Shown one piece after another: positions 34,342 to 45,638 of a stretch of DNA of 64,000 bases (position 1 is its first letter; every line of letters begins with the position of its first letter). Source of the DNA: Pachyseris speciosa (lineage: Eukaryota > Cnidaria > Anthozoa > Scleractinia > Pachyseridae); contig JAEMWC010000047.1 of NCBI GenBank assembly GCA_016490735.1, forward strand, positions 1,025,001 through 1,089,000, given 5' to 3'. The position numbers were made by a program, and so were the translations under genes. A model generated the notes under the pieces. That model was not told the DNA's origin. It worked only from the letters and a program-made list of their open reading frames with translations, and did not search any database.

Positions 34342-35300
34342 GAGCGGATGTCTGTAAATATCGACCAGAAGTAGGAATTACAAAAATTTCGGAAAATCCG
34401 AAAAAAAATCTGTGGACTACCCTATAGGTATTCTGTTAATGAAAATATAAATTTTACTTTTATCAGATGAATATTTTGGTCATATGGATAGTGTCAAGTT
34501 CGGGCGCTTTATAACCTCTGCCAGATCGCTTTTTTCGAGGCCGTAGACCGGGCTACGGAAAGAGCTCGATTTGAATCTAATTGAAATATCATTCAAGCCA
34601 CAAAGCTTCTGATCGCATTTAAGAGGTTTGAACACGCATTTTGAATGGCAGTGCCCTTGAATTGATTGCTACTGGAATATTTTACAGATTTTTAAATATT
34701 TACAAAATTTTGAGGATTTCGCGGGAGTAAAATTTTGTCGAAATTCGAAGGCCAAAAATCACACCCGGTACCTAATTTCAAACAACAAAAACCATTCTAC
34801 ATTAAAAAGCAACCTCAAAGCTTTCAAAGCTTTCAAAGTTTTTGAAAGTTTTTGAAACTTTGGGCAACATATGAAATGAATTTTTGGGAACGCGAAATTC
34901 ACGGAGCACTTGAGTGAAATTTGACCCTTCTGACTTGACAGTTTTCAGGTTCGGCGCGACACAAATCAATACTCAAACCAATATTTCAGCCAAAATAAGT
35001 GTAATTTGGGCAATCTCAAGTCTTACAGCTATATATACATACTTCATAGACATTGAATACAAAATTTACAACAATTTTCAGCCGAAATGAACTCATATCC
35101 CAGCTTTTAGGTACTAAACTTGCCTCGCCAAGTAAATGTGAACATGCACTGGACCAAGTTCTTGTCACTCAAATCCAATAGTTCAAAATCTACACCAAAT
35201 ATCTATCCTGTGTAATATATAAGCAGGTGCACGATATGTTTCTTTGTACCTTTTGTCCTTGTTCGTCCTCATTTCCGCAGATACTACCAGCGAAAATCTA
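34342..35300 (+). repeat. Left inverted arm of the 5.67-kb element
   Basis: Pairs with 39060-40011. Clear anchors are GAAATTCACGGAGCACTTGA and AGGTGCACGATATGTTTC. The inner end fades near 35300. Confidence 0.78.
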
Positions 35301-35720
35301 CGTATCACGAGTAATTTGAGATTGTGTTGCATAACATAACAAACGGAGATCGAACCCAGGACCCGGGACACAGGCACTTCGTCTACATGAGCTTGTTAGG
35401 AAAAAATAAATTTTAGATTGAAAGAAAAAAATGCAAATCACAATAGAACACTGATAACCTGAACTCGGCAGACTTCCCCTGCTCACTTGCCTGATTAGAT
35501 GCCTCTTTTCTTGCAGTACAGTAGTCTTTATAGATCGTTTTCACCGTCACGCAAAAAACCCGGCGTTCAAGAATAAATTCCGAAACCGTTCCATGAAAGA
35601 AGCCAAGAAAATGAGACTCGACAAAAGACTAGCAAATGAGAAATTTCACAAGCCTCAGATCTGTGTGGCACACTGTTTCTGAGTTATCTGCCTAAACTTT
35701 TAATTTTCACGCAACTTTAA

Positions 35721-36730
35721 CCCATTGGCACCCGTGCCGGCCAAAACCGGCCGTAAAAGACTCCCATGCTTCAAAACATTGCAACTTTCTCAATCGCACA
35801 AATATTGCCTTAACTGTTAGTTGTGAGCACGAAATGGAATGCCCTTTAAATTTGGATATCCAATAAATGCAAGAAACGTAGCGATTTTTACCAAATATGG
35901 CCTTTTAAGTTTGGACAAGAACGAAACTGACCGTTTTTAACGTCAAAGAGAAACCACAAAAATGTCCCTTTTTGCCTTCATGTTTTTTAAGGAAAGTGCC
36001 GAAAAACCAAACTTCAACCATCATAACGAAATTCAGTCCTTTATCTAGCTTAGAAATGACTTTTTTTGTTCATATTCTCCTCCCTAGCGTAGATACAGCC
36101 TTTTGTTCCAGTGCATTCGGGCCTTTCCGCCATTTTCAACATCTAGACCACATTGAATGCTGGGAAATGACGAGAATTTTTGACAGCACCCGTTCCTTCT
36201 CCCAATTCTTTCACATATAAACTAAGTCTACAGCCACTCCGACCTACTGCCAAAAATTCCTGCTTGTGGTCATCTTCAGTACTCAGAAATTCCAAAATAT
36301 GTGGCGGTAGGTCGAGAAATTCATCAATAGTCGAGTCCCAAAGGTACTAAGTGTTCGACCAGCCAAATTCCCAGTTCGTCGAGTAACAAGCCAAATTCAA
36401 CAACAAAGTACATCACCTTGTTCGATTCTTTGTGAAAGTGGACTCTTAGCTACCGTCACGCTTAATGATGCTCATCAGGCAGCCGCTAAAGATGAAAAAT
36501 GTCTGTAAATTTAGCAGAAATCGCAAGCAAACCGAACTTGGGCCATTGTTGTCGCTTCACGGATAAAAAATAGCTACTTCAAAATGACGTTTTCAGAAAC
36601 CTTGAGCCTCTAGTGGCTTAGGACAGCACCACTTTTCCCTGGTAGTTCAAATAAAGAGTCACGAATTGCTATTCATCGTTTATAGGTGGAAAATCACTCC
36701 GAAATGTAAAAACAGCCGGTAGTCAATGGG
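35721..36730. mobile_element. piggyBac-like MITE nested in the 5.67-kb element
   Basis: Ends CCCATTGGC and the complement of GTCAATGGG are inverted, and TTAA lies on both sides (35717-35720 and 36731-36734). This is the target duplication and CCC start of piggyBac-type elements. No transposase in 1.0 kb. Confidence 0.7.
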
Positions 36731-38393
36731 TTAAAGAGCTTTGTAATTGTATGCAGACGCCATATACACTGAAGTAAGTACATGTACAAGTAAGGTACCA
36801 AAAAATCAACCAATACAGTATACATTAACTTATGCGATAAAAGGGTTTTTCTTTTTGTTTCTGAGCTACTATACATATACATATTCGAATTCTTGAAATG
36901 TTTTAACTGCTGAAAATCATAAGGGAAAACTATTTTTCAGCCACACAGCTGACCTATCTTGGTCATGCACTTTGAAAATTTCCGTTCTTTAAAAACTAAA
37001 GACGCTAAGGAACTGGAAACTTGAGAAAATAATTATTTGTAAGTTATCTTCAACCTGATGTAAATAAAAACTCAGAAAACCTTGCTATTTTGATTTTAGA
37101 ATTTGATGACGTCATGGTAGGAAAGTAAACCACGCCCTGACTCGTAGCACTTATTCGAACTGTAACTTTTACCGACAGCGCCATCCGATACCACAATCCT
37201 GGCGGTGCTTCGGGCAAATCGACATTTCAAAGCTCGAGTCATGAAATTAATATATACCTCGAATAAAAATGAAAATAAACATAATGGGCACTGCAATTTA
37301 GCTATATCAGGAGCGCATGGGTATATTCATTGCCCGACTGAGGAAATATTGCAAGAATCACTTAGGGGCAAGGGTAACAGTTATATTCTTTCCGGTGCAG
37401 TCGATGTCCACCTTCGCATTCCAAGACGCGAGAGACAATAGCAAAATACATTCCAAAGGGAGAGTTTTTTTCTTTCTTTCTTTTTTTTTTTTTTTTTCAT
37501 CATAGAGGAGAGCAGATGCTTATTGCTTTGATAGGTGATCGTTCATAGCACGAATTTTGCCAGCAAAGGAAGTAAAGGTAAAATTTATGGGCAAAATGTT
37601 ATATCGCAAGATATATTTTCAGTCCCAAGTTTATTCACAATCCTCAAGATATTCTCAAGGACCAGCCTTGTTTTATTTCCAGCTCCTTTGGGAATGAGTG
37701 CAAAAGTGTGCTGGTTCCCTCAGCATGTTATCAAATCTATTTTTATTCGCAGGCTACCTTGTCTTACCGGGGACTACCGTAGAAGTACGAAGTCCTTTAT
37801 TCTTAAACAGCCAAATAATCGTCATGAACAGCTATCAGAATGCAGAATATCAGCACCTTGAGCCTAAAAGTTGACTGTTATTCAGAACTTAGTTCCGGTT
37901 GTATGTTGTGTAGAACTTGGGTATGGAACTGAAGAAACTGCCATAAAACCGGGTCGGGTAAAAGATTTTTCTTCATTCCTACAGCGTATATCTTCATCTC
38001 AGTATGCTGTGGGGACTGGCCATTAATTATTTCAGAGGAAGAGTGCAAAAAATAAAAATAGAATAAAACTGAATTTCTTGGGGAATGTGCATGAATATTC
38101 CTTATCTTGGCCAATCAGCAAGCACTTTATAATTCCTGGTTGCTCTTTCACTTGATAAAATACCAAAAAGATCAGACCGAGAGCAAGGAAATCGCATGTA
38201 GAGTGTTATACATTAGCTGTAGCTTGCAAAAAAGCGTTATACGCTTTTGACACCCGTTGATTAATAAATCAAGTTATGAGGCAATCAGTAAACTTATTTA
38301 TTTTTACCTGGTTTGCAACTCCGGTGCGCGCGTGCACAACACCATAGTACAGCTTATGAAACACGAGAGTAAAAAGGTGTGTCTAAACCTTAC

Positions 38394-38615
38394 CAATCCT
38401 CGCTAATATCAGCTCTGCTTCCGTCTTCAAACTACAGTTAGCAATACTGACTTGTAGGGTGTCTGTCAGAGTGCAGCTCGATTGACCGGTTACAGTCTCT
38501 GATACGCACGTACTCAGTGCGCCCGGGTATTTCGTACTTGAACCGAACTTTCCCCCAACCAAAGCTCCATATTCGCATGCTGTATCGTCCACATTAGCGA
38601 GCAGATGTGTTCTAG
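38394..38615 (-). other. Possible exon (222 bp), unrecognised
   Basis: On the minus strand a 74-codon open stretch is bounded by GCCAG and GTAAGG. It reads VDDTACEYGALVGGKFGSST and continues with several cysteines (STCVSETVTGQSSCTLTDTL), looking like an extracellular domain fragment. The frame is open across it, but the acceptor lacks a good pyrimidine tract. If real, it is host coding sequence captured inside the TIR element, or the element sits around a host exon. I do not recognise the family. Confidence 0.3.
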
Positions 38616-39059
38616 CTGGCAATGAAGCTTTTTTTTTTTCAGCGTAGAGAAAACTATACAGCACGAAACTACGCTACCAAAATGGATGCCGCAAGCACAA
38701 GATTAGACTGTATTGGGACGTTGTTATTTGTGCACATGCTTTATATAATGAGGTGTTAAAAAAAGTATTGCACAACGTATTATAGGTTATCTCCTCATCT
38801 GATAGACAATCAGGACAAATAAAACAAACAAACAAAAAGAACAAATTATTTATATTGCACCAGTGGATTGTTTGACACGTTCGAGGTCCAGGAATCTGTA
38901 ATCATGGTACAACGGCAACGTATGAAAATTTGCGCTTCAGCTCATCCCATTGGCGCAACTATAACATGTAGATCAGTGATCGAATTTTTTTCACAACCTG
39001 GAAAAAATCGAAGCAGCCGGATCTCCTTGCGTTTCATGTTACGGACAGCACAATCTCGA

Positions 39060-40011
39060 CTCACGCAACAGCTGTTCACAAGACGCGTGACATGTCGAGC
39101 GTGCGGGGATTTCGATGTAGTTTTTGGATCGTTTTGGAGAAATGAAGACGAACAAGGACAAAAGGTACAAACAAACATATCGTGCACCTGATTATATACG
39201 AAACAGAATACATATTTAATGTAGATTGTGAACTATTGGCTTTGAGTGATAAGAACATGACCCAGTGCATGTTCGCATATATTTAGCGAGGCAAGTTTAG
39301 TACCTGAAAGCTGGGTTATGCCGTAGTACTTTTCGGCTGAAACTGTAAGACTTGAGATTACCTAAATTACACTTATTTTGGCTGAAATATTGGTTTGATT
39401 ATTGATTTGTGTCGCGCCGAACCTGAAAACTGTCAAGTCAGAAGGGTCAAATTTCACTCAAGTGCTCCGTGAATTTCGCGTTCCCAAAAATTCATTTCAT
39501 ATGTTGCCCAAAGTTTCAAAAACATATTTTGAAAGCTTTGAGGTTGCTTTTTAATGTAGAATGGTTTTTGTTGTTTGAAATTAGGTACCGGGTGTGATTT
39601 TTGGCCTTCGAATTTCGACAAAATTTTCCTCCCGCGAAATCCTCAAAATTTTGTAAATATTTAAAAATCTGTAAAATATTCTAGTCGCAATCAATTCAAG
39701 GGCACTGCCATTCAAAATGCGTGTTCAAACGTCTTAAATGTGATAAGAAGCTTTGTGGCTTGAATGATATTTCAATTAGATTCAAATCAAGCTCTTTCCG
39801 TGGCCCGGTCTACGGCCTTGAAAAAGCGATCTGGCAGAGGTTATAAAGCGCCCGAACTTGACACCATCCATATGACCAAAATATTCATCCGATGAAAATA
39901 AAATTTATATTTTCATTAATAGAATCCCTAGGGTAGTCCACAGATTTTTTTTCGGATTTTCCAAAATTTTTATAATTCCCTCCTCCGGTCGATATTTACA
40001 GACATCCGCTC
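39060..40011 (-). repeat. Right inverted arm of the 5.67-kb element
   Basis: Complement of the left arm; the outermost bases CATCCGCTC precede TTAA. The reading frame on the plus strand at 38868-39191 runs into this arm and has no family match. Confidence 0.78.
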
Positions 40012-40084
40012 TTAATTATCTCTAAAAAATGCGTGGCTACCTACAATTTTTTTAAATTTTTTAGTTCACAAGTTTATAACAGTT

Positions 40085-40170
40085 TAACATGTAAGTAAAA
40101 TAGATTACACTAACACTCACACATTTAACATGTAAGTGAACAAGATTACAATAACACTCACACATACACT
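40085..40170. repeat. Two-copy tandem repeat, ~41-bp unit
   Basis: AACATGTAAGT with AGATTACA and TAACACTCACACA recurs twice with a spacing of about 41 bp. Confidence 0.5.
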
Positions 40171-40487
40171 TACAGACACATACACATCTAAACTTGCATA
40201 CAAGCACCCACACTCATTATAGATTACAGTACTTGCTACAGGTCGGTTTACATTGTTTGCCGTGATATCCCACCATAGCCTTACAAGTTTCAGAATTAAA
40301 TAGAGAATGGAAATTGGAAATCGCTGCCCACCAAACAACTTGACAAAGGAAGAGGAAATTTTCGCACTGTGTAGACGACATAAAAGGTCCCTATTTCTCA
40401 TTAAATTTCTCCAATTTTCTTTTCACTTTTCAATTGCCCTTACCAACATCTACTTTTTTTGAGTAGTGATAATCCGCGTAAATATAT

Positions 40488-40691
40488 TGTAACGCGAAAG
40501 GATCACCAAATACAACGGGCTTATTACAGCTCTGGAAAACGTGTTACAGGCACAAAGACTGTCACACACTCACACTATAGACACGTTAATCTCTCACTTT
40601 TATACTTCTTATTGCGCGGCCATTACGCCAGCTATACGCCACAAAACTGTCTCTCGCTAGCTCGCGCACATACAATTAGCGTTTCGTTACA
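40488..40691 (-). repeat. 3' LTR (left copy)
   Basis: 204 bp, TGTAACG...TTACA, nearly identical to 44736-44937, sharing CAAATACAACGGG and CTGTCTCTCGCTAGCTCGCG. Preceded by ATAT at 40484-40487. Confidence 0.88.
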
Positions 40692-40704
40692 TTTGCCCCC
40701 CTCC
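40692..40704 (-). promoter_or_regulatory. Polypurine tract
   Basis: On the minus strand GGAGGGGGGCAAA sits directly before the 3' LTR, the place where plus-strand DNA synthesis is primed in LTR retrotransposons. Confidence 0.7.
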
Positions 40705-40967
40705 AACAAAAAGGATGCGTCCCCGCATCAGAAAGCTATCCTCGGGAACAGATAAACAGTTCGAATATAAACTGAAGTTAACAAAGCCGAATGCTTGCGT
40801 CCTTGTCTAACACTTGAACTTAGGTAAGTCAACAACGAAATTCGCCAGTGAACTTGAAACTGTTCAATATATATATCAACAAAAACTGTTCATTTCAGTG
40901 TCTCTCTCCGCGACACGTACGTGTGATTAACAATGCTGATCACATTTTTTTGTTACTGTCTGTTAAC

Positions 40968-41820
40968 TTAGTCCTCCTTAAATAATGAATTAAGTACCTT
41001 TGAATATTCTGCATCAGCGGCCACTGCAGTATCCGCATTTTCTTCCCCCGGTTCTTCTTGAAGAAGGTGTCCAGGATACCTGGCGAAGAGCTGAGGTCGG
41101 ATTCGAGGTAGATGCTGCTCTCCACACTCTTGCTTCCTCCTCAGGTTGTCACCACTTTCCTCTAGCCTGAACTCCATAGCTTTGCTCTTTAATACTTCTC
41201 TCTCTGCTCTTCTATCTCCTCGTGATGCTGGACCGAAACAGTACATACCATAGGAAGATTCTTCTCGAAACAATGGACTGCGACATATTTCCCTGTTATA
41301 ATCCCTCTCTCGCTGATCATTTAGCCTTTTTCGACGTCTTTGTCTGTCCTTATATCGACGAAATAAATTTCCTCCACGAACTGGGACATCCCTTCTAGCG
41401 TGACTGACATTACTACCACCATTTCCCGTCACATTAATGGCTTTAAGAGCCTTAACTCCAGACACAACATCAAACTTCACAACATCACCCTCTCTAACGT
41501 TCTGGACAATCTTCCTGCAAGTCACTCTTTTGACTGCTGATCTATGAACATATACATCTTTGTTGTCATCTCTTTTGATGAGTCCATAGCCACTCTTGAC
41601 GTTAAACCATTTCACCTTCCCATTCACGTTATTTGCAAGGACCTCATTTTTCTCAGCACTATTCGCTTTGTTGCTCAATTCGCTGTTTCTATTACTGTAC
41701 TGGTGTGTCTCCTCCACACTCTTTTGTGCCTCAGAGTATGACGATGGGGGCCCTATACGACACAACCGGACCGAACTTAGGCCCTCAAGTTCAGCCCGTC
41801 CCCATTCCCCGGCTGTTGGC
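40968..41820 (-). CDS. Y-box/cold-shock-domain protein inside an LTR element
   Basis: An uninterrupted frame, at least 265 residues from the start-like codon at 41765 and open upstream to about 41820. It overlaps the end of the gag/zinc-knuckle frame by ~43 nt in another phase, like a gag-pol overlap. Counting from 41765, residues 46-115 form a cold-shock domain of Y-box type: GKVKWFNVKSGYGLIKR contains the RNP1-like box (GYGLI for GYGFI), and DVYVH is the RNP2-like box (DVFVH in Y-box proteins); GDVVKFDVV and INVTG complete it. An Arg-rich tail follows (RRYKDRQRRRKR). Y-box proteins bind mRNA and single-stranded DNA. It has no introns, consistent with capture from an mRNA. Role in the element is unknown; nucleic-acid chaperoning is an inference. 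Confidence 0.75.
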
Positions 41821-42709
41821 TATCTGTTTCTCCGAGGGAACGTCTCTGACACTCGCGGGAGAAGTGGCCTGGCGTTCCGCAGTTCCAGCAGACTCTATTG
41901 CCCAGATTTCGTGAACTCCGCGTACCAGTTTTCTCCATTCTTCCAGGTCCAGTCATCCGTCTCATGAAATCATCAAGGAGCTGCCTCTGTTCCTCTCGAT
42001 CTTTCTACATTTCTTGGAGAATCTTACTGATTGATGACCCAAAGATCTCCGCTGGCTTCTCTGAAGGGTGAGTTCCTACGGTATTTGTTGTAGGTCGACT
42101 GGGTCAAAGGCGCTGCCGTTCCGACGCTTGGAACGCTTCAACTTCAACAGCCAAGGAGAGTACCTCCTGGATTGATTTTGTTCTTGCTTGAAGTATATTC
42201 CATCTTGTCTCGGTATCCAAGAGCGCGTCCTCAAAGTGGTCCTTCTCCATAACATCTCTGACGGAAGGCGGTGCATCCGGGTATGCTTGTCGTACGAGTC
42301 TTTGGATCGCCTGTGCCAATTGTGGTATGGTCTCGTCCTTTTCTCTAACGCGGTTCCTCAACTGGGCACAAAAAAGTTCCGCTTTTCTACCATTTCCAAA
42401 TCGCAAGGACAACGCTTCTGTAAGGACACTGTAATCTCTTCTCAAACTCCGATCTAGGTCCGCGAGGACTGATTGAGCCGATCCTGTTAAACTGGCCGCA
42501 AGGTAAATGGCCTTCACTGACGCGTCCCATTGGTTCATTTCTGCTATTAATTTGAATTGAACATGATAATCTTCCCACGATGTCTTCCCGTCGAACGGCG
42601 AGGGAGTAATCAGCGGTTTCGCCAGTGGACGAGAGTTTCCTTCGTTTCTTCGGCTAACTTCCGGTTCCCGCGCGCGCTCAACTGCATCCGGTTCGCTTCC
42701 AGGTTCCAC
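41777..42709 (-). pseudogene. Gag polyprotein with CCHC knuckle (two in-frame stops)
   Basis: The open part 42104-42709 has the Ty3/Gypsy-type gag core: TPSPFDGKTSWEDYHVQFKL, then AIYLAASLTGSAQSVLADLD and LAQAIQRLVRQAYPDAPP. In the same frame, after stops near 42104 and 42007, comes CWNCGTPGHFSREC (CX2CX4HX4C) at about 41850-41895. The frame ends at 41777. Gag would form the particle and bind RNA. Stops mean this copy would need readthrough or is dead. The N-terminal part lies across the nested insertion, at 44112-44390. Confidence 0.82.
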
Positions 42710-42748
42710 GCGGTTTGGCGATGCGTTGTCGATCCGCCATATTAGGGA

Positions 42749-44112
42749 GCTTTAGCAACTATGACGGCGACGGTAACGAAAACGTCACTTCAAAATAGAA
42801 CTTCTCGTTTTTGTATCGCTTTCGCTATTATTCCAATTTGTTTAACTTGGAAAATACTGGTGAACTATTCGGGGACTAAATTGTTATGAACGCCGTTAAA
42901 GTGAGGAAAAAGAAAGAAAATTTTACAGTCATATGCTCCTGTTCTCCAGAAAACCTAAAATTTGGTCATTTCACGTTGTTGTTTTGCAGAGGACGGGAAA
43001 GAAATATACCAAAATGTAAAACGCACGTGCAGAGCCATTGTTTTATGCTCATTAACCCTTTGACTCCCAAAGACGCATATAGGCGTAAAATATACTGCTT
43101 TTGCTTTAATGATTTATTTCTTTTTAAATTTTGTCACAAAGACATAATAATGTGTAAATAGCACTAAATGGTGCTTTTTGCAATTATCAAATCCAAAAAC
43201 CCGACAACAATACCCGAATTCCGCTGCATAGCACAGTTTGTTTGGCAGCAAAGCCCAAAATGCCAATCTTTTGGCCAAAGAACAACACCAAAAATTACAC
43301 ATTTTCGTGGTCAACTTTTTAATAAAAAAACATTGCCCAAAAATCAAAATTCTACATTTACAGCAAACCTTAAAGCCAGACCTTGGCATCTGGAGGGAAA
43401 TTTTCCTGTCACTTTTTCCGCAAGCCACGCTTTAGCCATTTTATTGGAGCCAATCTCGCGTATCTCAACTTGTCTTGTTCACGCCCCAAAAGAATTCTGG
43501 GAAAGTCAACTATTCAAGGAACATAGAACCCTTCCATTTCCTATTTCCAAGTTTTTTTGTAAGTGTCGGGCCACCCAGTACTACCAGGAAAATATGACGT
43601 CGATTGAACTTTTTACCAGTCAAAACTAGCCCAAATTGCCCTGGTAGGCCCTGGAATCCTTCCACAAAGTTAGCAGAGAGACAGCTTCGGCCATCCACCG
43701 CCATATTGGCTACGAAGCAGATTTAGCGTCTCATTCAGCAAGAAACCGTCTCTCACCTCTGGCTTCTTTCAAAGGCTTGCCTTTACCCACATTCCAGCTT
43801 AAGGATGCCAGCCTGGGGGCCTTGGTGGAGGAAAATGGCTCGAAAAAACCTCATAAAGCGGCAAATTTACCACAATCAAGCTTGTTGACTCGGTAAACGA
43901 ACAACAGCCGCTAATGTGGGTGACGTCACACCTTTAGAGTGAGCCCACAGTGACACAAAACCGCTGTTATTTCCATCGCAACTCCTTAAATGGAAAAGAT
44001 TATCACTAAAAATTTACTAAAAAAATGCAATAAATTGGTAGTCAAAGGGTTGAGGCTATTGTTTGGTGGCGTTCTCGTTGCCGTTGCCGTCGTCGTTGCT
44101 AAAGCTCCCTCT
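42749..44112. mobile_element. MITE in gag, itself carrying a nested piggyBac-like MITE
   Basis: GGGAGCTTTAGCAAC and the following GACGGCGACGG-like block on the left recur inverted at 44070-44109. Removing the nested 43056-44049 unit leaves ~370 bp, a typical MITE size. It splits the gag frame of the LTR element. Target duplication not resolved. Confidence 0.65.
43056..44049. mobile_element. piggyBac-like MITE, second copy in window
   Basis: Ends CCCTTTGACTCCCAA and the complement TTGGTAGTCAAAGGG are inverted. TTAA precedes it (43052-43055) and TTGA follows (44050-44053), a one-base decayed duplication. Related in terminal sequence to 35721-36730. The open frame at 43168-43629 has no known domain. 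Confidence 0.7.
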
Positions 44113-44390
44113 TTTATCGTCGAGGCGATCGATCTCCGTTTGGAATCGCTGTGACATCCGCCTCCATTTCTTCGCTGTTATACAGCAGCTTCTGGCCCAA
44201 CTCCTGGATGGCGGCAACGAAGGAAACCAGAGATTCTTGTTCGGTTGGAATAGCGTAGTTCGCTTCCGGAGTGACCGAGTCTTGAGGAGCATTATTCACA
44301 GTGTCAAATACATCGGTTTCGTAGTCGCTGCAGCTAGGATTCATCTGTATTTCCCGGTAACTCCGATCCGCTGCTGCCATCCTGACCCGT
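44112..44390 (-). pseudogene. Gag N-terminal segment, separated by nested MITE
   Basis: Begins MAAADRSYREIQMNPSCSDY near 44380 and runs through SFVAAIQELGQKLLYNSEEM. Two frames overlap at its end, one reading QRFQTEIDRLDDKRGS, which suggests a one-base change near 44160. It lies between the 5' LTR leader and the MITE insertion; the gag core resumes at 42709. I infer it is the original gag start. Confidence 0.5.
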
Positions 44391-44717
44391 TTATTCTTTG
44401 AATAAGCACTAGTTAACGGTCACCTGGATCACGTAAGTAACACAAGCAACAAAAACTCAACGAACTACACGGCAACCAATATTCAGATCAAGATGAACAA
44501 CAACGTAACAACAACAACAACCACTAGCACTATAACTGCCGCTGTGATCCGCAGCATACAACACAGCTCAAATTAGGCAACGTCAAATCTAACTACAAAA
44601 TCTCACGTCGTGCAGCCTACGATAACGAAGACACAGCCGCTCGCAGGATGGCAAATAAACCACTGTCACCAAAAAACAAAACAACCTGACCTGCGGTCCT
44701 GTAGGCGTGGGCTCTCG

Positions 44718-44735
44718 TCCGACTTCTGACACCAA
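44718..44735 (-). promoter_or_regulatory. Primer-binding site, tRNA-Leu type
   Basis: On the minus strand, just inside the 5' LTR, the sequence TGGTGTCAGAAGTCGG matches the complement of the 3' end of animal tRNA-Leu (CCA plus acceptor and T-arm bases) for 13 bases before a mismatch. It would prime minus-strand cDNA synthesis. Confidence 0.75.
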
Positions 44736-44937
44736 TGTAATGTGAAAGCATCACAAATACAACGGGTTTATTACAGCTCTGGAAAACGTGTTACAGGCAC
44801 AAAGACTGTCACACACTCACACTATACACACGTTAATCTCTCACTTTTATACTTCTTGTTGCGCGGCCATTACGGAGTTATACGCCACAAAACTGTCTCT
44901 CGCTAGCTCGCGCACATACAATTAGCGTTTCTTTACA
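44736..44937 (-). repeat. 5' LTR (right copy)
   Basis: 202 bp matching 40488-40691, with small differences (for example GCCAGC lost near 44872). Followed by ATAT at 44938-44941. Transcription of the element would start here and run leftward. Confidence 0.88.
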
Positions 44938-44964
44938 ATATCTTCATATTTGGAGGCACCTTCC

Positions 44965-45357
44965 TTAAAGGAGCACTGTCACCGGGATTTTTGCTGTTTT
45001 TGGTTCAATTCTGCCAAAATTACTGCCTTTTATCTGTTATCGTGCAAACAATGCTTGTACAGAATCAACAAGATGAATTCCAATGAAATTTTGGCAAGAA
45101 GAGCTAACCATAATAATTTTTTTTTGGTGATTTTTCAATGCATAGCTTGAAATTTTGAAAAAACTGGCAAGTTTTTTCAAATTTCAATCCATTTCCATCC
45201 TCGTAATCTTACATGGAATACAGATGTTTATGGTGTCAATGCAGTACTACAGTCTTTGGCAACAAAACTAGACCATTATTTTAAGGTTTCCACTGATACA
45301 TTGGCAGTTTTAAGCTTTTTAAAGTGATGGTACAATAGCGTGACACTGCCCCTTTAA
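44965..45357. mobile_element. MITE with TTAAAGGAGCACTGTCAC ends
   Basis: Left TTAAAGGAGCACTGTCAC and right GTGACACTGCCCCTTTAA are inverted. About 393 bp, AT-rich interior, no frame. The flanks TTTGGAGGCACCTTCC and TTTTGGGAGGCACAGTCTTC resemble one another, possibly an older duplication. Confidence 0.65.
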
Positions 45358-45393
45358 AACCAATATTTTGGGAGGCACAGTCTTCCTTCATCA

Positions 45394-45638
45394 GGGCCCG
45401 GTTGTTCGAAAACCGATTAACTTAATCCAGGATTAGCGTAAACTTTGGTTTCAGTTTTTAAGTTTTGGATAAAAGTTTCTTTTGGTGCTTTTTGCTTTTC
45501 AGTATTGACGTCCTCTAATCTAAAATTCTGCAGAATATCAGCGTTGAACAACGTTTGTGGATAGAGAAATAAAGTCCTTGGTTAATTCTTAATCTTGGAT
45601 TAGGGTTACCGGTAATCGGCTTTTGAACAACCGGGCCC
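45394..45638. mobile_element. MITE with GGGCCCGGTTGTTCGAA ends
   Basis: Left GGGCCCGGTTGTTCGAAAAC and right TTTTGAACAACCGGGCCC are inverted, and GATTA words recur inside in both orientations. About 245 bp. Confidence 0.7.

Larger units (their letters stand above)
34342..40011. mobile_element. 5.67-kb element with ~0.95-kb inverted arms, TTAA flanks
   Basis: The left arm (34342-~35300) recurs inverted at ~39060-40011, with ends GAGCGGATGTCTGTAAATAT and its complement. TTAA lies immediately outside on both sides (34338-34341 and 40012-40015), as for piggyBac or Kolobok insertions. No transposase is recognisable inside. It contains a nested piggyBac-like MITE and a possible exon on the minus strand. 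Similarity between the arms is high but with small indels. Confidence 0.78.
40488..44937 (-). mobile_element. LTR retrotransposon with gag and a Y-box/cold-shock frame, no pol
   Basis: Direct repeats at 40488-40691 and 44736-44937 (TGTAA...TTACA) flank a 4.45-kb unit, and ATAT lies on both outer sides. A tRNA-Leu-type primer-binding site adjoins the right LTR and a purine tract adjoins the left LTR, so the element reads right to left. It encodes a Gypsy-like gag and CCHC knuckle, then, in the overlapping frame where pol would start, a cold-shock-domain protein. No protease, RT, RNase H or integrase is seen. The gag region is interrupted by nested MITEs. Confidence 0.85.

Noticed and set aside
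43168..43629. 153-residue frame inside the piggyBac-like MITE
   Set aside because: No recognisable domain, and the element is a short non-autonomous MITE related by its ends to another without this frame.
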